From Sulfolobus tengchongensis (GTDB lineage: Archaea; Thermoproteota; Thermoprotei_A; Sulfolobales; Sulfolobaceae), in the NCBI RefSeq assembly GCF_036967215.1, contig NZ_CP146016.1, forward strand, positions 1,923,337 to 1,987,336: 64,000 nt of DNA. Reading direction: 5' to 3'. A model generated the notes under the pieces. The model searched no databases. It worked only from the letters and a program-made list of their open reading frames with translations, and was not told the DNA's origin. This document shows, in pieces, positions 9,740 through 18,377 of the stretch (position 1 is the stretch's first letter; each line of letters begins with the position of its first letter). Position numbers and translations under genes: made by a program.

Positions 9740-10238
9740 ATTAAGAAATAGGATAGCGAGATTAATAAGCAATATATCATACAAGTTAAGTATGATCTTA
9801 TATTCTATGAATAAAAGGACGAGAGTTTTTAAATCCCTGTCTATGATAGGAATTACTCTGTATCGCTTAAGTATTTCTATCATGTAGCCAAGAAGTTAAA
9901 AAATTCCAAACCAATGCAATTTCTTTTTTATAAATATTCTGAGAGACTTCATATAGTATTAAGGTTATAATAGTTGTGAAAGTTATAGAAATAAATAACT
10001 TACATCCTAATGAAGACATTAAGAATGTGATCAGCAATTTTATTTTTTATAAAATTTATTAAATGAATGAACAAAAATTATATTTAATCATTATTCTCAT
10101 TAAATATTAAATCTACTTCTAGTTTAATGTTTTATAAAGAGATCATAGATTTTCCAACTTTTTGTTTAATAAAAATTGTAGGATATGCATAAGGTATACT
10201 AAGGAAACTTCTTATACTTTCTATACTATAATTATCAT
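9740..10238. other. Intergenic with one tiny frame
   Basis: About 500 bases of very AT-rich spacer. A GTG frame at 9976-10062 on + codes for 28 residues (MKVIEINNLHPNEDIKNVISNF...). It could be the remnant N-terminus of a lost gene, but has no recognisable domain. Promoters for ilvD and for the VapB gene must lie at the two edges. Nothing else seen. Confidence 0.4.
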
Positions 10239-10478
10239 ATGGTAGAAGTGATCAAGGTTAGTAAGGAAATTAAAGAAGAATTAATGAAAATTGCTGGTAA
10301 GCTACAGATGGAAAGTGGAAAGAAAGTGAGTTTAAACGACGCAATTAACTTTCTTATACAATATTATAATAATAGGAGTGAAAACGGAACGTACAAAGTA
10401 GGTAAATCATTGTCAAGTCTAATCACCGATCTAGGTAAGCTTAATCCAGAGGATATTGATAAGGTTATCTATGGGTGA
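10239..10478 (+). CDS. vapB: VapB-type antitoxin (ribbon-helix-helix like)
   Basis: 79 residues. The N-terminal part MVEVIKVSKEIKEELMKIAGKLQMESGKKVSLNDAINFLI has the beta-strand plus two-helix pattern of RHH antitoxins. The C-terminal part (KVGKSLSSLITDLGKLNPEDIDKVIYG) would bind the toxin. The stop overlaps the start of the PIN-domain toxin gene (GTGA), the usual coupling of antitoxin and toxin. It would repress its own promoter together with VapC. Confidence 0.8.
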   Translation: MVEVIKVSKEIKEELMKIAGKLQMESGKKVSLNDAINFLIQYYNNRSENGTYKVGKSLSSLITDLGKLNPEDIDKVIYG

Positions 10479-10891
10479 AAACACTGATCCTTTTGGATAC
10501 TTCATTCCTTTTTTCTTACTTAAGTTCAACAGATCCAAACCACAGTAAAGCTTTAGAAATAATGAATGAAATTGATGAAGGAAAATATGGTAAGCCGTTC
10601 ATTACAGATTACATTTTTGATGAGATTGTTACACTCTTAATGATAAGGAAAAATAAGGAGTACGCGATACAAGTCGGAGTTACGTTATTTAATCTTATTA
10701 AAGAGAACTCCCTAGCCCTTTACAAGATAGACGAGAAGAAATTTCAGACTGCGTGGGATTGTTTTACGAAATATAAGGCATTGAGTTTTACTGACTGTAC
10801 ATCATTTACGATTTTACGCTCATTAAATGAGAAATATATTGCGTCGTTTGATAGGGGTTTTGATCAATTAGGATTAATTAGAGTTAGTTAG
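10475..10891 (+). CDS. vapC: VapC toxin, PIN-domain ribonuclease
   Basis: 138 residues from GTG. PIN-domain acidic residues are visible: D in LLDTSFLF, the glutamate in DYIFDEIVTLL, D in SFTDCTSFTIL and D in IASFDRGFDQ. VapC toxins cleave RNA and are held inactive by the upstream antitoxin. The overlap with vapB and normal length suggest that the module is intact. Confidence 0.85.
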   Translation: MKTLILLDTSFLFSYLSSTDPNHSKALEIMNEIDEGKYGKPFITDYIFDEIVTLLMIRKNKEYAIQVGVTLFNLIKENSLALYKIDEKKFQTAWDCFTKYKALSFTDCTSFTILRSLNEKYIASFDRGFDQLGLIRVS

Positions 10892-10901
10892 TACAAAGAC
10901 G

Positions 10902-10947
10902 TTACATGCTATTGCCTCTAACGACATAACTAATTCTCACTATGGAT
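10902..10947 (-). repeat. Short relic of a repeated element (also at 55227 and 57440)
   Basis: TTACATGCTATTGCCTCTAAC at 10902-10922 and TTCTCACTATGGA at 10933-10945 match, in the same order, TTACATGCTATGCCTCTAAC and TTCTCGCTATGGA at 57480-57560, with the sequence between them deleted here. The rest of 10892-11210 is spacer with a promoter for tatA and no other gene. Confidence 0.45.
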
Positions 10948-11210
10948 TAGTAGGAGACCTACTCGTTTTTATCCCCTATTTTGGCTATAAAGCGCTGATA
11001 GCTTTACAATTTTCATTTTTTGTGTTACTCTTCTGTTATACAGTATTCACATAGGTAAAAATTTAAGGGATCTTTAATATCTTCATAGAGTTTAAAAGGG
11101 AAAGGTTTACACAAGATAAGGGATGGAAGCAAATGTAAAAGTTGTATAAATAATTTGTATCTTCATGACAACGCTATGCTTTTAAACTCACAACAAAGAA
11201 TAAAAATTTA

Positions 11211-11486
11211 GTGAAACAAATGTTTGAAAGCCCTAATGATTTGATTATTTTGCTTGTGGTTATTGCTGTACTTTTCTTTGGCTCATCTAAAATTCCAGAG
11301 CTTTTCAGATCTTTGGGGAGAGCTATGGGAGAATTCAAAAAGGGTAGAATGGAAGCTGAAATGGAAATGCAACAAATGATGCTTAGTCAAGAGCAGAAGA
11401 AAGGAGAAAATATTGAAGAGTTAGAAAAAAGAATAGCAGAGTTACAAAAACAACTAGAGGAACTTAAACAAACAAAGAAAGCTTGA
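11211..11486 (+). CDS. tatA: TatA, pore-forming subunit of twin-arginine protein export
   Basis: Up to 91 residues (GTG 11211; an ATG at 11220 gives MFESPNDL and is equally likely). One N-terminal membrane helix (LIILLVVIAVLFFG) is followed by the hinge SSKIPELFRSLGRAMGEFKKG, an amphipathic helix and a long coiled-coil tail rich in Gln/Glu/Lys. TatA forms the channel that exports folded proteins with twin-arginine signals. tatC follows directly, in the same frame after the TGA stop. Confidence 0.9.
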   Translation: MKQMFESPNDLIILLVVIAVLFFGSSKIPELFRSLGRAMGEFKKGRMEAEMEMQQMMLSQEQKKGENIEELEKRIAELQKQLEELKQTKKA

Positions 11487-11498
11487 GGTTACAATAGT

Positions 11499-12370
11499 CT
11501 GGCTGAGAGGAAAAAACAAACTGAGAGTAAGGAAACAGTTTTTGAGGAGAAACCTTTCTTAGAGCATTTAAGAGAATTAGCTCAAAGGCTGAGAAGAATT
11601 ATTATAGCTCTGGGGATTTCGTTCTTATTTTATTTCATGATAGGATACGAATGGATTACTATAGATCCAGTAAAAATTCCATTAATTGGACTTAGTATTA
11701 CAAAATTCCCATACCTTATCCTTCACTATATGATAGCATCGCGGTAAAAGTCACTCGATTTATGATTTATCATGAACTGCCTACCGATACCAAGATAATT
11801 ATAATTAACTTGTTTGATCCACTATATGCTTCACTGTACGTTTCGTTTTATTTGTCTTTATTGACATCTCTTCCAATAATTATCAGAGAAACTTGGGCCT
11901 TTTTAGCACCAGGTTTATATGAAAACGAGAAAAAGGTATTTAAGCTAACCGTAATCCCAGCTTTCATGCTTTTTATAGCAGGATCTCTATTTGCATTCTT
12001 TGTCTTAATTCCCTTGATGTTTAGGATGATATCATTATATACACAAGCTTTAGGACCATCAGTGGAACCCACAATAAGTTTAAGTTCATTTATTTCAACA
12101 GTTTTCTTGCTGATGGGGTCATTAGGATTATCGTTTGAAATGCCATTAATAATGATCGGTTTGACTTATTTGGGAATAGTTAAGGCTAATACGTGGAGAA
12201 TCTATTGGAGATGGGGAGTATTAGATTCATTTATTATAGCATGGATAATATCTCCGGGTACTACTGGAGGTGTAATGGAGACAATAATTGGTCTATCACT
12301 ATCTAGTTTATATTTTCTAGGAATGGGAATCTCATATGCAATAGAAAATAGAAGAAATAAAAGTAAATGA
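11499..12370 (+). pseudogene. tatC: TatC, receptor subunit of twin-arginine export, with a one-base frameshift
   Basis: Frame one runs LAERKKQTESKETVFEEKPFLEHLRELAQRLRR...ITKFPYLILHY and stops at TAA 11745. Frame two reads [27 protein letters not shown] from about 11711 and continues to 12370 through FYLSLLTSLPIIIRETWAFLAPGLYENEK, the TatC signature. Adding one T near 11716 would restore [12 protein letters not shown], so a one-base loss, or a sequencing error, is likely. No ATG, GTG or TTG lies at the expected start: GAGGT (11485-11489) is nine bases before a CTG at 11499. If the lesion is real, the Tat system from this locus lacks a full TatC. Confidence 0.8.
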
Positions 12371-12384
12371 GTATTTATATTAGA

Positions 12385-12417
12385 TATCGTTACAGATAAC
12401 GTTATTATCTAACGATA
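12385..12417. promoter_or_regulatory. Inverted repeat between tatC and the methyltransferase gene
   Basis: TATCGTTACAGATAA and TTATCTAACGATA face each other around five bases; the arms match except for two extra bases. It ends 12 bases before the ATG at 12430. It could be an operator over the initiation site of the methyltransferase gene or an end-of-transcript hairpin for tatC. Confidence 0.4.
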
Positions 12418-12429
12418 CTTAATTTATTT

Positions 12430-13026
12430 ATGGAAACGTTAAGAGAAATATTTAGTTCAGATCTTAGTGAATATTGGAACGAGGCTAAAGAAATAAACGA
12501 TAGAATAAAGAGAACTTTAGGACCAAGTTTTCCATATGCATTAAGTGAAAGAAAGCGTTTCATACTCTACTCAGTAGTTAGGTATTATAATCCGGAAGTG
12601 GTAATTGAAACTGGTGTAGGACCAGGGGTTTCTTCTACCATTATTCTTTCCGCTTTAAATAAAGGTACCTTATATTCAATTGACGTAAGAGATACACTAG
12701 AAAACGGCAAGCCAGTTGGATTTCTGGTTCCTAATGAATTACGATCTAAGTGGAAATTATATATAGGAAAGAGCAAGGATGTATTACCTAATATTTTACG
12801 AGAAATCAAGAAGATAGATATATTCCTTCATGATAGTGAACATACGTTCGAAAATGTGATGTTTGAACTCAATATGGCATGGAATTATCTGAAAAGTGGA
12901 GGTATAATATTTATAGATAACATGGACTTCACGGAAGCACCCTATAAGTTTGTCAAAGAAAAAAACGTTAAATTATATAGATTATCCGATGAGGCCGGAG
13001 GATTTGGAATGATACTTAAAAAATAA
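12430..13026 (+). CDS. Class I SAM-dependent methyltransferase (Methyltransf_24-like)
   Basis: 198 residues. The SAM-binding motif I is VVIETGVGPGVSSTIIL (about 57-73), followed by the acidic strand end LYSIDVRD and the later motif IDIFLHDSEHTFENVMFELNMAWNYLKSGGIIFIDNMD. That second pattern is typical of Methyltransf_24 proteins. The substrate cannot be told; such proteins act on small molecules or glycans. It stands alone after tatC, with a possible operator just upstream. Confidence 0.75.
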   Translation: METLREIFSSDLSEYWNEAKEINDRIKRTLGPSFPYALSERKRFILYSVVRYYNPEVVIETGVGPGVSSTIILSALNKGTLYSIDVRDTLENGKPVGFLVPNELRSKWKLYIGKSKDVLPNILREIKKIDIFLHDSEHTFENVMFELNMAWNYLKSGGIIFIDNMDFTEAPYKFVKEKNVKLYRLSDEAGGFGMILKK

Positions 13027-13093
13027 TTTTATTTTCTTCCCATTATAATTTTTCAAGATAATTATTTATCTATAATTTAGCAATGATAAAAAT

Positions 13094-13624
13094 ATGATCT
13101 TAAATAGACCTAAGATAGCAGGTTATATAGTACTGATAGGTGTATCACAATTTTTATTATTTATGGTAATTTCGGAAATTTTATATCCTAATTATTCAGT
13201 TAAGTATAATTATATAAGTGATCTAGGAGTTGGAAGAACTGCAATTATATTCAATACTTCTATTATCGTGATGGGAATCTTAGTAATAATAGCATCGCTA
13301 ATGATAAGGGCATTTTACGCACCTCTAATTCTCCTAGTAGGGTTAGGTGCGTCATTAGTAGGTATATTTCCAGAGACCACTGGACTGCCACACTTAATTG
13401 CTTCTCTAATCGCTTTCCTATTTGGAGGTATAGGTGCAATTGTAACTTCAATAAGAAGAAATTATTTCTGGACGGTATTAGGAATTATAACGTTATCCGC
13501 TCTAATTTTGTTTATATCTAAGGAATATGGACCTCTAGGACCAGGTGGAATGGAAAGAATGATAGTATATCCGGAATTAATATGGGGGATAAGTTTCTCC
13601 ACATACTTGATAAATAAGGTATAA
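13094..13624 (+). CDS. DUF998-family membrane protein
   Basis: 176 residues with about six hydrophobic helices. Features of DUF998 are visible: YNYISDLGVG after the first helix, GIFPETTGLPHLIASLIAFLFGG in the middle, and a C-terminal PELIWGISF helix. The role of the family is not known. ATG 13094 follows an AT-rich promoter. No partner gene is evident. Confidence 0.75.
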   Translation: MILNRPKIAGYIVLIGVSQFLLFMVISEILYPNYSVKYNYISDLGVGRTAIIFNTSIIVMGILVIIASLMIRAFYAPLILLVGLGASLVGIFPETTGLPHLIASLIAFLFGGIGAIVTSIRRNYFWTVLGIITLSALILFISKEYGPLGPGGMERMIVYPELIWGISFSTYLINKV

Positions 13625-13783
13625 TGATATTAATATCGTATATTATTTTCATTTCTATGACATAAAACTCAATTATAAAACGTAGTAATTGATTTAATTT
13701 TTGTGTTGACTATTAAGTATCTTAAAGTAAAAATATAAACAAAGCAAGGTTTTTATTCTCTGAATAAGAGATGTAGAATTGAA

Positions 13784-14053
13784 ATGAGTTTTAAACTTGA
13801 AGATATAAAAAGCATCCTAGAAAATCCATCAATGAAAGGATTCAGAGTCACTGTAAGAAAAGCCATCAATTTCTCTGAAAGTAACACCTTTCAATCAATA
13901 TCTAAAACCACAGTAAAGGAAGGCATTAATTTCGAAGGAATGTGGATTAAGTGCTTCAAGGAAAGGCTGGAATGTGATGTAGTAACGGAAAAAGGAGAGC
14001 TATATATTATCAATTTGAAAGATAAGCTGATAGTAAAGTTGGAATATATTTAG
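13784..14053 (+). CDS. Small hypothetical protein
   Basis: 89 residues, soluble, mixed charge (MSFKLEDIKSILENPSMKGFRVTVRKAINF...). It has no recognised domain and no Cys cluster or membrane helix. An AT-rich promoter (TTTTTATTC at about 13751) precedes the ATG. Its end overlaps by four bases the end of the convergent DUF35 gene. It may be a single-gene unit. Confidence 0.55.
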   Translation: MSFKLEDIKSILENPSMKGFRVTVRKAINFSESNTFQSISKTTVKEGINFEGMWIKCFKERLECDVVTEKGELYIINLKDKLIVKLEYI

Positions 14054-14403
14054 ATTTGAAGTTTACTTCCAATAATATGATATTTATTATCTGAAATTGA
14101 AATCTTAATCTTCACCTTATCCCCAATTTTCACATCGTCAGCAAAATTACAATATATTCTGAATCCCTCCTCTAGTTCAACAATCCCATATATGAAAGTC
14201 TCATTTTTTCTGAAAATCTTAGTCCATGAAAATACTTTCCCTACACCAGAGCTTTTTACTACCTCTAAATTCTTAGACCCACATTTAGGGCAAATATGCC
14301 TAATATAGAAGAATGCATAATTACAATTCCTGCATTTGAGATAGGGCAAATCCCCGCTCTGTACTATTTTATCGTAATTAGAGTAAATTTCCTCTAATCT
14401 CAT
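14050..14403 (-). CDS. DUF35 protein (zinc ribbon plus OB-fold), partner of the thiolase-like protein
   Basis: 117 residues. An N-terminal helix is followed by a rubredoxin-like ribbon CRNCNYAFFYIRHICPKCGSKN (about 23-44) and an OB-fold (VGKVFSWTKIF...GIVELEEGFRIYCNF...IGDKVKIKI). DUF35 proteins form complexes with thiolase-superfamily enzymes and are thought to help hold acyl-CoA. Its ATG overlaps the stop of the thiolase-like gene (ATGA), so the two should be translated together. Confidence 0.85.
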   Translation of the reverse strand: MRLEEIYSNYDKIVQSGDLPYLKCRNCNYAFFYIRHICPKCGSKNLEVVKSSGVGKVFSWTKIFRKNETFIYGIVELEEGFRIYCNFADDVKIGDKVKIKISISDNKYHIIGSKLQI

Positions 14404-15557
14404 TTTCTTTCACCTAATATCAATGACACAGAATGAGATCTGTTCCATCCTCCAATTCCATTTAGGAATATTACGTTTGCATCGCTAACCTGATGACCAT
14501 TAGCCATGTTATTTAATTGAAGCAATGCCTCCTCCAAAATAACACCACCACTCATATAGGCAGGTTGACCAGTATTCAAACTACCACCACCAGTATTAAT
14601 AGGAACATCACCCTTATATGTAGTATCATGTTTTTCGAAGAATAAACCGCCTTTGCCTTTTTCAGCGAGTCCTATATCTTCAACTTGTAACATAACTGTA
14701 ATAGTAAATGAGTCGTACAACTCAAAAGCGTCTATTTTATTATTAACTAGACCTCTAGAACTTTCAATTGCAGGTGTGTATACAATATCATCCAACTCAG
14801 TAGGCATAAAGGGCCAATGAGCTTCACCATATCCCAAAATATCTATGTTCCTCAATGCTGACTTACTAGTTCTTTTACTCACTACGAAAACGTGAAATCC
14901 ATCAATTGGGTAAACTATCTCCAATAACCTTAAAGGAGAAGAAACCATTGGCGAATTTAACACTTGTTCCACAGTTAACGGATCTTTAAAGATAGCTTTA
15001 TCGTTCTGCATAGCATTAAATCTTTGCTTAACCGCTATTAAGGCCCTTTGTTCATCTGTACTACCAAAAAGATACTTATGCCTATTAGCAACCAAAGCGT
15101 AATCTGAAACTGGATTTAGATCATTAAGCCCCCTAAAAAGTTTATCATACGGCGTTAAATTAACGTCAGAGTACGCCCTATCTACAGAATCTACTGTCAC
15201 TCCTTTACTTCTCAACTCTGAGGATTTGCCCCCTACAACACAGAGTACAGATTCTGCTTCACTCGCCTTAATTGCTTTATACGCCCTATATATCATACTT
15301 AAGGCTGACGCTCCCCCATAATCAAAGATTTGCGTAAATTTAGGTTTTATTCCAAGATACTGAGCTATTTGATTGGTAAAGAAATGGGAGTTTGCATACC
15401 CATCAAAGGTACCTGGTAAATAAGTTGCAAATAATCCATCTATTTCCTTCATTTCTAAACCTGCTATTTCCAATGCTTTGTTTGCGGTATCTCCTAGTAA
15501 TTCAAATGTTGATCCATCATATTTTTTATAAAGATTACTGGCAAAACCGGTAATCAT
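14400..15557 (-). CDS. Thiolase-superfamily protein lacking the nucleophilic Cys, possibly an aldolase-type enzyme
   Basis: 385 residues, full thiolase fold length. At the nucleophile position, where thiolases have AC(A/S)SG, it reads DYGGASALSM (about 79-88), so Cys is replaced by Gly. The C-terminal GHP motif reads NTGGGSLNTGQPAYMSGG, so His is replaced by Gln. DSFTITVMLQVEDIGL is the SCP-x-type middle motif. Together these argue against ordinary thiolase chemistry. Ltp2-type aldolases of bacterial steroid breakdown also lack the Cys and work with DUF35 partners, as here. The gene overlaps both neighbours (SDR upstream, DUF35 downstream). The substrate is unknown. Confidence 0.75.
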   Translation of the reverse strand: MITGFASNLYKKYDGSTFELLGDTANKALEIAGLEMKEIDGLFATYLPGTFDGYANSHFFTNQIAQYLGIKPKFTQIFDYGGASALSMIYRAYKAIKASEAESVLCVVGGKSSELRSKGVTVDSVDRAYSDVNLTPYDKLFRGLNDLNPVSDYALVANRHKYLFGSTDEQRALIAVKQRFNAMQNDKAIFKDPLTVEQVLNSPMVSSPLRLLEIVYPIDGFHVFVVSKRTSKSALRNIDILGYGEAHWPFMPTELDDIVYTPAIESSRGLVNNKIDAFELYDSFTITVMLQVEDIGLAEKGKGGLFFEKHDTTYKGDVPINTGGGSLNTGQPAYMSGGVILEEALLQLNNMANGHQVSDANVIFLNGIGGWNRSHSVSLILGERK

Positions 15558-16312
15558 AATACCAAACCACCAGTAACTCCTATTACTTCGCCAGTTATGT
15601 ATGATGCTTCTTCTGAAGCTAGGAATGCCACTAGATTAGCCACTTCCTCTGGCTTACCAACTCTTCCCATTGGTATTCTTTCCATAATTTTTTGTCTAAC
15701 CTTTTCTGGAACAGCCCTAGTCATAGGTGTATCAATAAATCCTGGAGTTATTGCATTTACAGTAATATTGTATTTAGCGAGTTCTCTTGCCAAAGTCTTA
15801 GTAAAGCCTATTACTCCAGCTTTAGCTGCAGAATAATTAGCTTGCCCAATATTCCCTAACCAGCTCATTGAGGACATATTTATTATCCTTCCGTAATTTC
15901 TCTTTATCATACCATCAACAACTTGTTTGGTCATATTGAACATACTATATAAATCGACTTTTATCACCTCATCCCATTGCTCATAACTCATTTTCACGAA
16001 GAAAGCATCCCTATTTATTCCTGCGTTATTAACTAAAATATCTACATAATCTACTCCTAAAACTTCCGTAGCCTTTTGATAGAATTCTCTAGTCGAATTA
16101 AAGTCTGCAACGTTTACGTATAACGGTATCACCTTTGATCCAGTCTGAGAAGATATCTCATTAGCAACTACTTTAAGATCCTCTATTTTCAAATCACCTA
16201 AAATTACCGTAGACCCTAAGCTTGATAATCTAAACGCTATAGCTCTTCCTATCCCACTAGCTGCTCCAGTAACAATAGCAATCCTTCCACTTAAGTCACA
16301 AAATCTGGGCAT
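15554..16312 (-). CDS. Short-chain dehydrogenase/reductase, 3-oxoacyl reductase like
   Basis: 252 residues, classical SDR. The cofactor motif is TGAASGIG (about 16-23), NNAG is at about 92-95, and the catalytic Ser...Tyr-x-x-x-Lys set lies in MSSMSWLGNIGQANYSAAKAG. The C-terminal ITGEVIGVTGGLVL is FabG-like. It leads the SDR/thiolase-like/DUF35 operon with a four-base overlap, which suggests oxidation or reduction of a hydroxyacyl- or ketoacyl-CoA used by the second gene. Confidence 0.85.
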   Translation of the reverse strand: MPRFCDLSGRIAIVTGAASGIGRAIAFRLSSLGSTVILGDLKIEDLKVVANEISSQTGSKVIPLYVNVADFNSTREFYQKATEVLGVDYVDILVNNAGINRDAFFVKMSYEQWDEVIKVDLYSMFNMTKQVVDGMIKRNYGRIINMSSMSWLGNIGQANYSAAKAGVIGFTKTLARELAKYNITVNAITPGFIDTPMTRAVPEKVRQKIMERIPMGRVGKPEEVANLVAFLASEEASYITGEVIGVTGGLVL

Positions 16313-16384
16313 ACATGATAATGAAATGAGAAAGCTATTAAACCTTAAACTTTACACATATCGTAAACCGAACTTTCCGCTAAA

Positions 16385-16591
16385 CTATAGATTCAATTGC
16401 CCAAATCTGCGTAAAAGGGTTGATGAATTTCTAGATTGTTTCTTAAAAATATCCTTATAAATTACCATGCTTATCCATATTGTAATCATGTAGATAAAAT
16501 TATCTCCAGCTAGAGTTAATAAAGCACATAGAAATTTGCCTTTTCTTAAAAGTATAAGGAATACAAAGGGTAAAATTTTTCTTAGTGACAC
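16385..16591 (-). CDS. Possible small membrane protein downstream of the HTH_10 regulator
   Basis: 68 residues from GTG 16591, 24 bases after the regulator's stop on the same strand. There are two hydrophobic stretches (ILPFVFLILLRKGKFLCALLTL and FIYMITIWISMVIY) and a basic tail. No family was recognised. It may be a truncated transporter or a chance frame; it is listed because it could be co-transcribed and covers otherwise empty sequence. Confidence 0.3.
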   Translation of the reverse strand: MSLRKILPFVFLILLRKGKFLCALLTLAGDNFIYMITIWISMVIYKDIFKKQSRNSSTLLRRFGQLNL

Positions 16592-16614
16592 TATGTATCT
16601 ATCCCTCTATTCTA

Positions 16615-17298
16615 TCACGAATTTATAAATAACTGACTTAAGATTTTTCTTAATCCATTTCTTATATGTCTATCTAATGTAACTTTAGTGACTCCAAACA
16701 TTTCAGCTAATTCTTCTAACCTCACTTTCTTGGGGTATTCGAAAAATCCTAACTTAATGGCAGCACTAAGTATTTCTCTTTCAGTTGGAGTTAACGAATT
16801 AAGTATCATTAAGTCATTTTTTATCTCATTCACCTTACTTCTCTCCACGTCAATATTCTCTATTTTAACATCTATCTTTTTAAGATCATTAGACAAATTA
16901 GAAATCACTTCGTCCTCCTCACCAAAGAAATAAGCGTACCATTCCTCTATTCCATTTCCTATTAAAAGATTAGTTATTACTGCATTATTTTCTATCATTA
17001 CTTTAGTTACTGAATTATCAAAATTCTTAAAATAATATAGAAGTGCAGCTTTACTAGATCTAGGTCTGTCTATGTTGACTACTCTTATATTGTTACCGAA
17101 CTTTCTACTAACGGTTGCTATGAAATCGGAAAGATCGTTCTTATCATTTGAATAAATTTCGGCTATTTCGAAAATGGAATTTTTCGTAATTAAGGGAAAA
17201 AGATATTTAACTTCCGCATTAACGTTAAAGTCAGATGTTTTATAAGTCCAGCATGCATCATGTTTTAAACCAAGTTTCATTTTGAAAACATGCATCAA
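16615..17298 (-). CDS. HTH_10-family transcription regulator (bacterio-opsin activator type)
   Basis: 227 residues. The N-terminal part (about 1-160) is a sensor-like region without a recognised domain. The C-terminal HTH_10 is at about 175-225: LTPTEREILSAAIKLGFFEYPKKVRLEELAEMFG, then VTKVTLDRHIRNGLRKIL. ATG 17298 opens MMHVFKMKLGLKHDACWTYK. It is transcribed towards the SDR/thiolase-like/DUF35 operon, which makes that operon a plausible target. A second member of the family is cut by the left window edge. Confidence 0.85.
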   Translation of the reverse strand: MMHVFKMKLGLKHDACWTYKTSDFNVNAEVKYLFPLITKNSIFEIAEIYSNDKNDLSDFIATVSRKFGNNIRVVNIDRPRSSKAALLYYFKNFDNSVTKVMIENNAVITNLLIGNGIEEWYAYFFGEEDEVISNLSNDLKKIDVKIENIDVERSKVNEIKNDLMILNSLTPTEREILSAAIKLGFFEYPKKVRLEELAEMFGVTKVTLDRHIRNGLRKILSQLFINS

Positions 17299-17978
17299 GT
17301 CTTATATCATCTATATCCTTAATATGTTTATATTATCATGACTTGTGTATAAACCAATTACTTGAATTGTAATAGCTGTTAAGAATTTATATTAAAGTAA
17401 TAAGTAGAATAGGCTTTACAAATATTCATTAACTTCAAATAACCAATGGAAATATGTATTAAATGGATCTAATTCATTAATCTTAAACTGTATCAGCCAA
17501 AAATTTTGCATAAAAATGTACATCATTTTACCTCTCTACTCAATTTTGAAGTACTGTGAATGCCCTTATACGACCAGCTTCTGCACCAATCTACTATTCA
17601 GCTACGCTTAGTTAATCGCATCCTCCAACTCTGCAAACCTAAGGTGTAGAGTGAAAAATAAAGACGTGAAAGAGCGTTATAACGAATTTTTGGTTAATAG
17701 GAATATTATGATATTATTCATCATATGATATCAACATGAGATAAACGGATATACTCTTCATATCTCTCTATAAGGGGATTATTCATCCCGATGGGGGCTT
17801 TTACCCCCTTAACCCCAAGGGGATTAACGTGAAAGATAAACTTCATAGTGAAAAGGTATCACATAACTTGCCAAGAATTTAAGGGTTAAGTAAGATTTTA
17901 CTTAACTTCTGTTTATAGTTGGGGTTCTCAATTGAGTTCCTTTTCATAACTTATGCAATGTTATTAATATTATATATT
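17299..17978. other. Gene-free stretch with a GC-rich double hairpin at 17784-17827
   Basis: About 680 bases. At 17793-17807 GGGGG-CTTTTA-CCCCC and at 17809-17827 TTAACCCC-AA-GGGG(A)TTAA form two strong hairpins preceded by TTCATCCC. A degenerate version (CATCCCGGAGAGG...CTACCCCTTAACCCC) occurs at 19671-19702. These look like end sequences of IS605-type elements of another subfamily. The rest holds short broken frames and nothing nameable. Confidence 0.45.
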
Positions 17979-18377
17979 CTAACTCTCCATGGATATCCAT
18001 ATCCTCTCAATTTCTTTAATCTTATCAAAATCGCTATCTTCTGAGACGATCTTTTTAATTGAGTTGTTAACCATTACCGCTATGTGCAGAGAGTCTGAAG
18101 GATAAAGGGAATATTTCAACATAAATTCTTTTGCTACTTCATATTCTTTTGAAGTTAAGGGAAGAACGGTGACGTAAGGCAGGACAATCTCATCTAGAAA
18201 TCTTATCGTGTCCTCAAATTTTATATTATACTTCTTCTTTGAAACATATATTACCTCGTCAACAACTAAGAGATCCAATGCGAGACTTTCAGTGGAGAGT
18301 AAGTTTAAGTAATAATTCTTTACTTCCTCTACTGCTAAATTCAAATATATGAGGAAATTCGCATCCAGAAATATCAA
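17979..18377 (-). CDS. vapC: VapC toxin, PIN-domain ribonuclease (second module)
   Basis: 132 residues. PIN motifs: MIFLDANFLIYL (first Asp), LLVVDEVIYV (Glu), LKYSLYPSDSLHIAVM (Asp) and IVSEDSDFDKIKEI (last acidic pair). The start overlaps the stop of the AbrB-type antitoxin (ATGA). It is distinct in sequence from the VapC at 10475, and its antitoxin belongs to a different fold. Confidence 0.85.
   Translation of the reverse strand: MIFLDANFLIYLNLAVEEVKNYYLNLLSTESLALDLLVVDEVIYVSKKKYNIKFEDTIRFLDEIVLPYVTVLPLTSKEYEVAKEFMLKYSLYPSDSLHIAVMVNNSIKKIVSEDSDFDKIKEIERIWISMES

Noticed and set aside
11702-11746. Programmed frameshift in tatC
   Set aside because: No canonical slippery heptamer was found in the overlap of the two frames; a one-base loss or sequencing error explains the data better.
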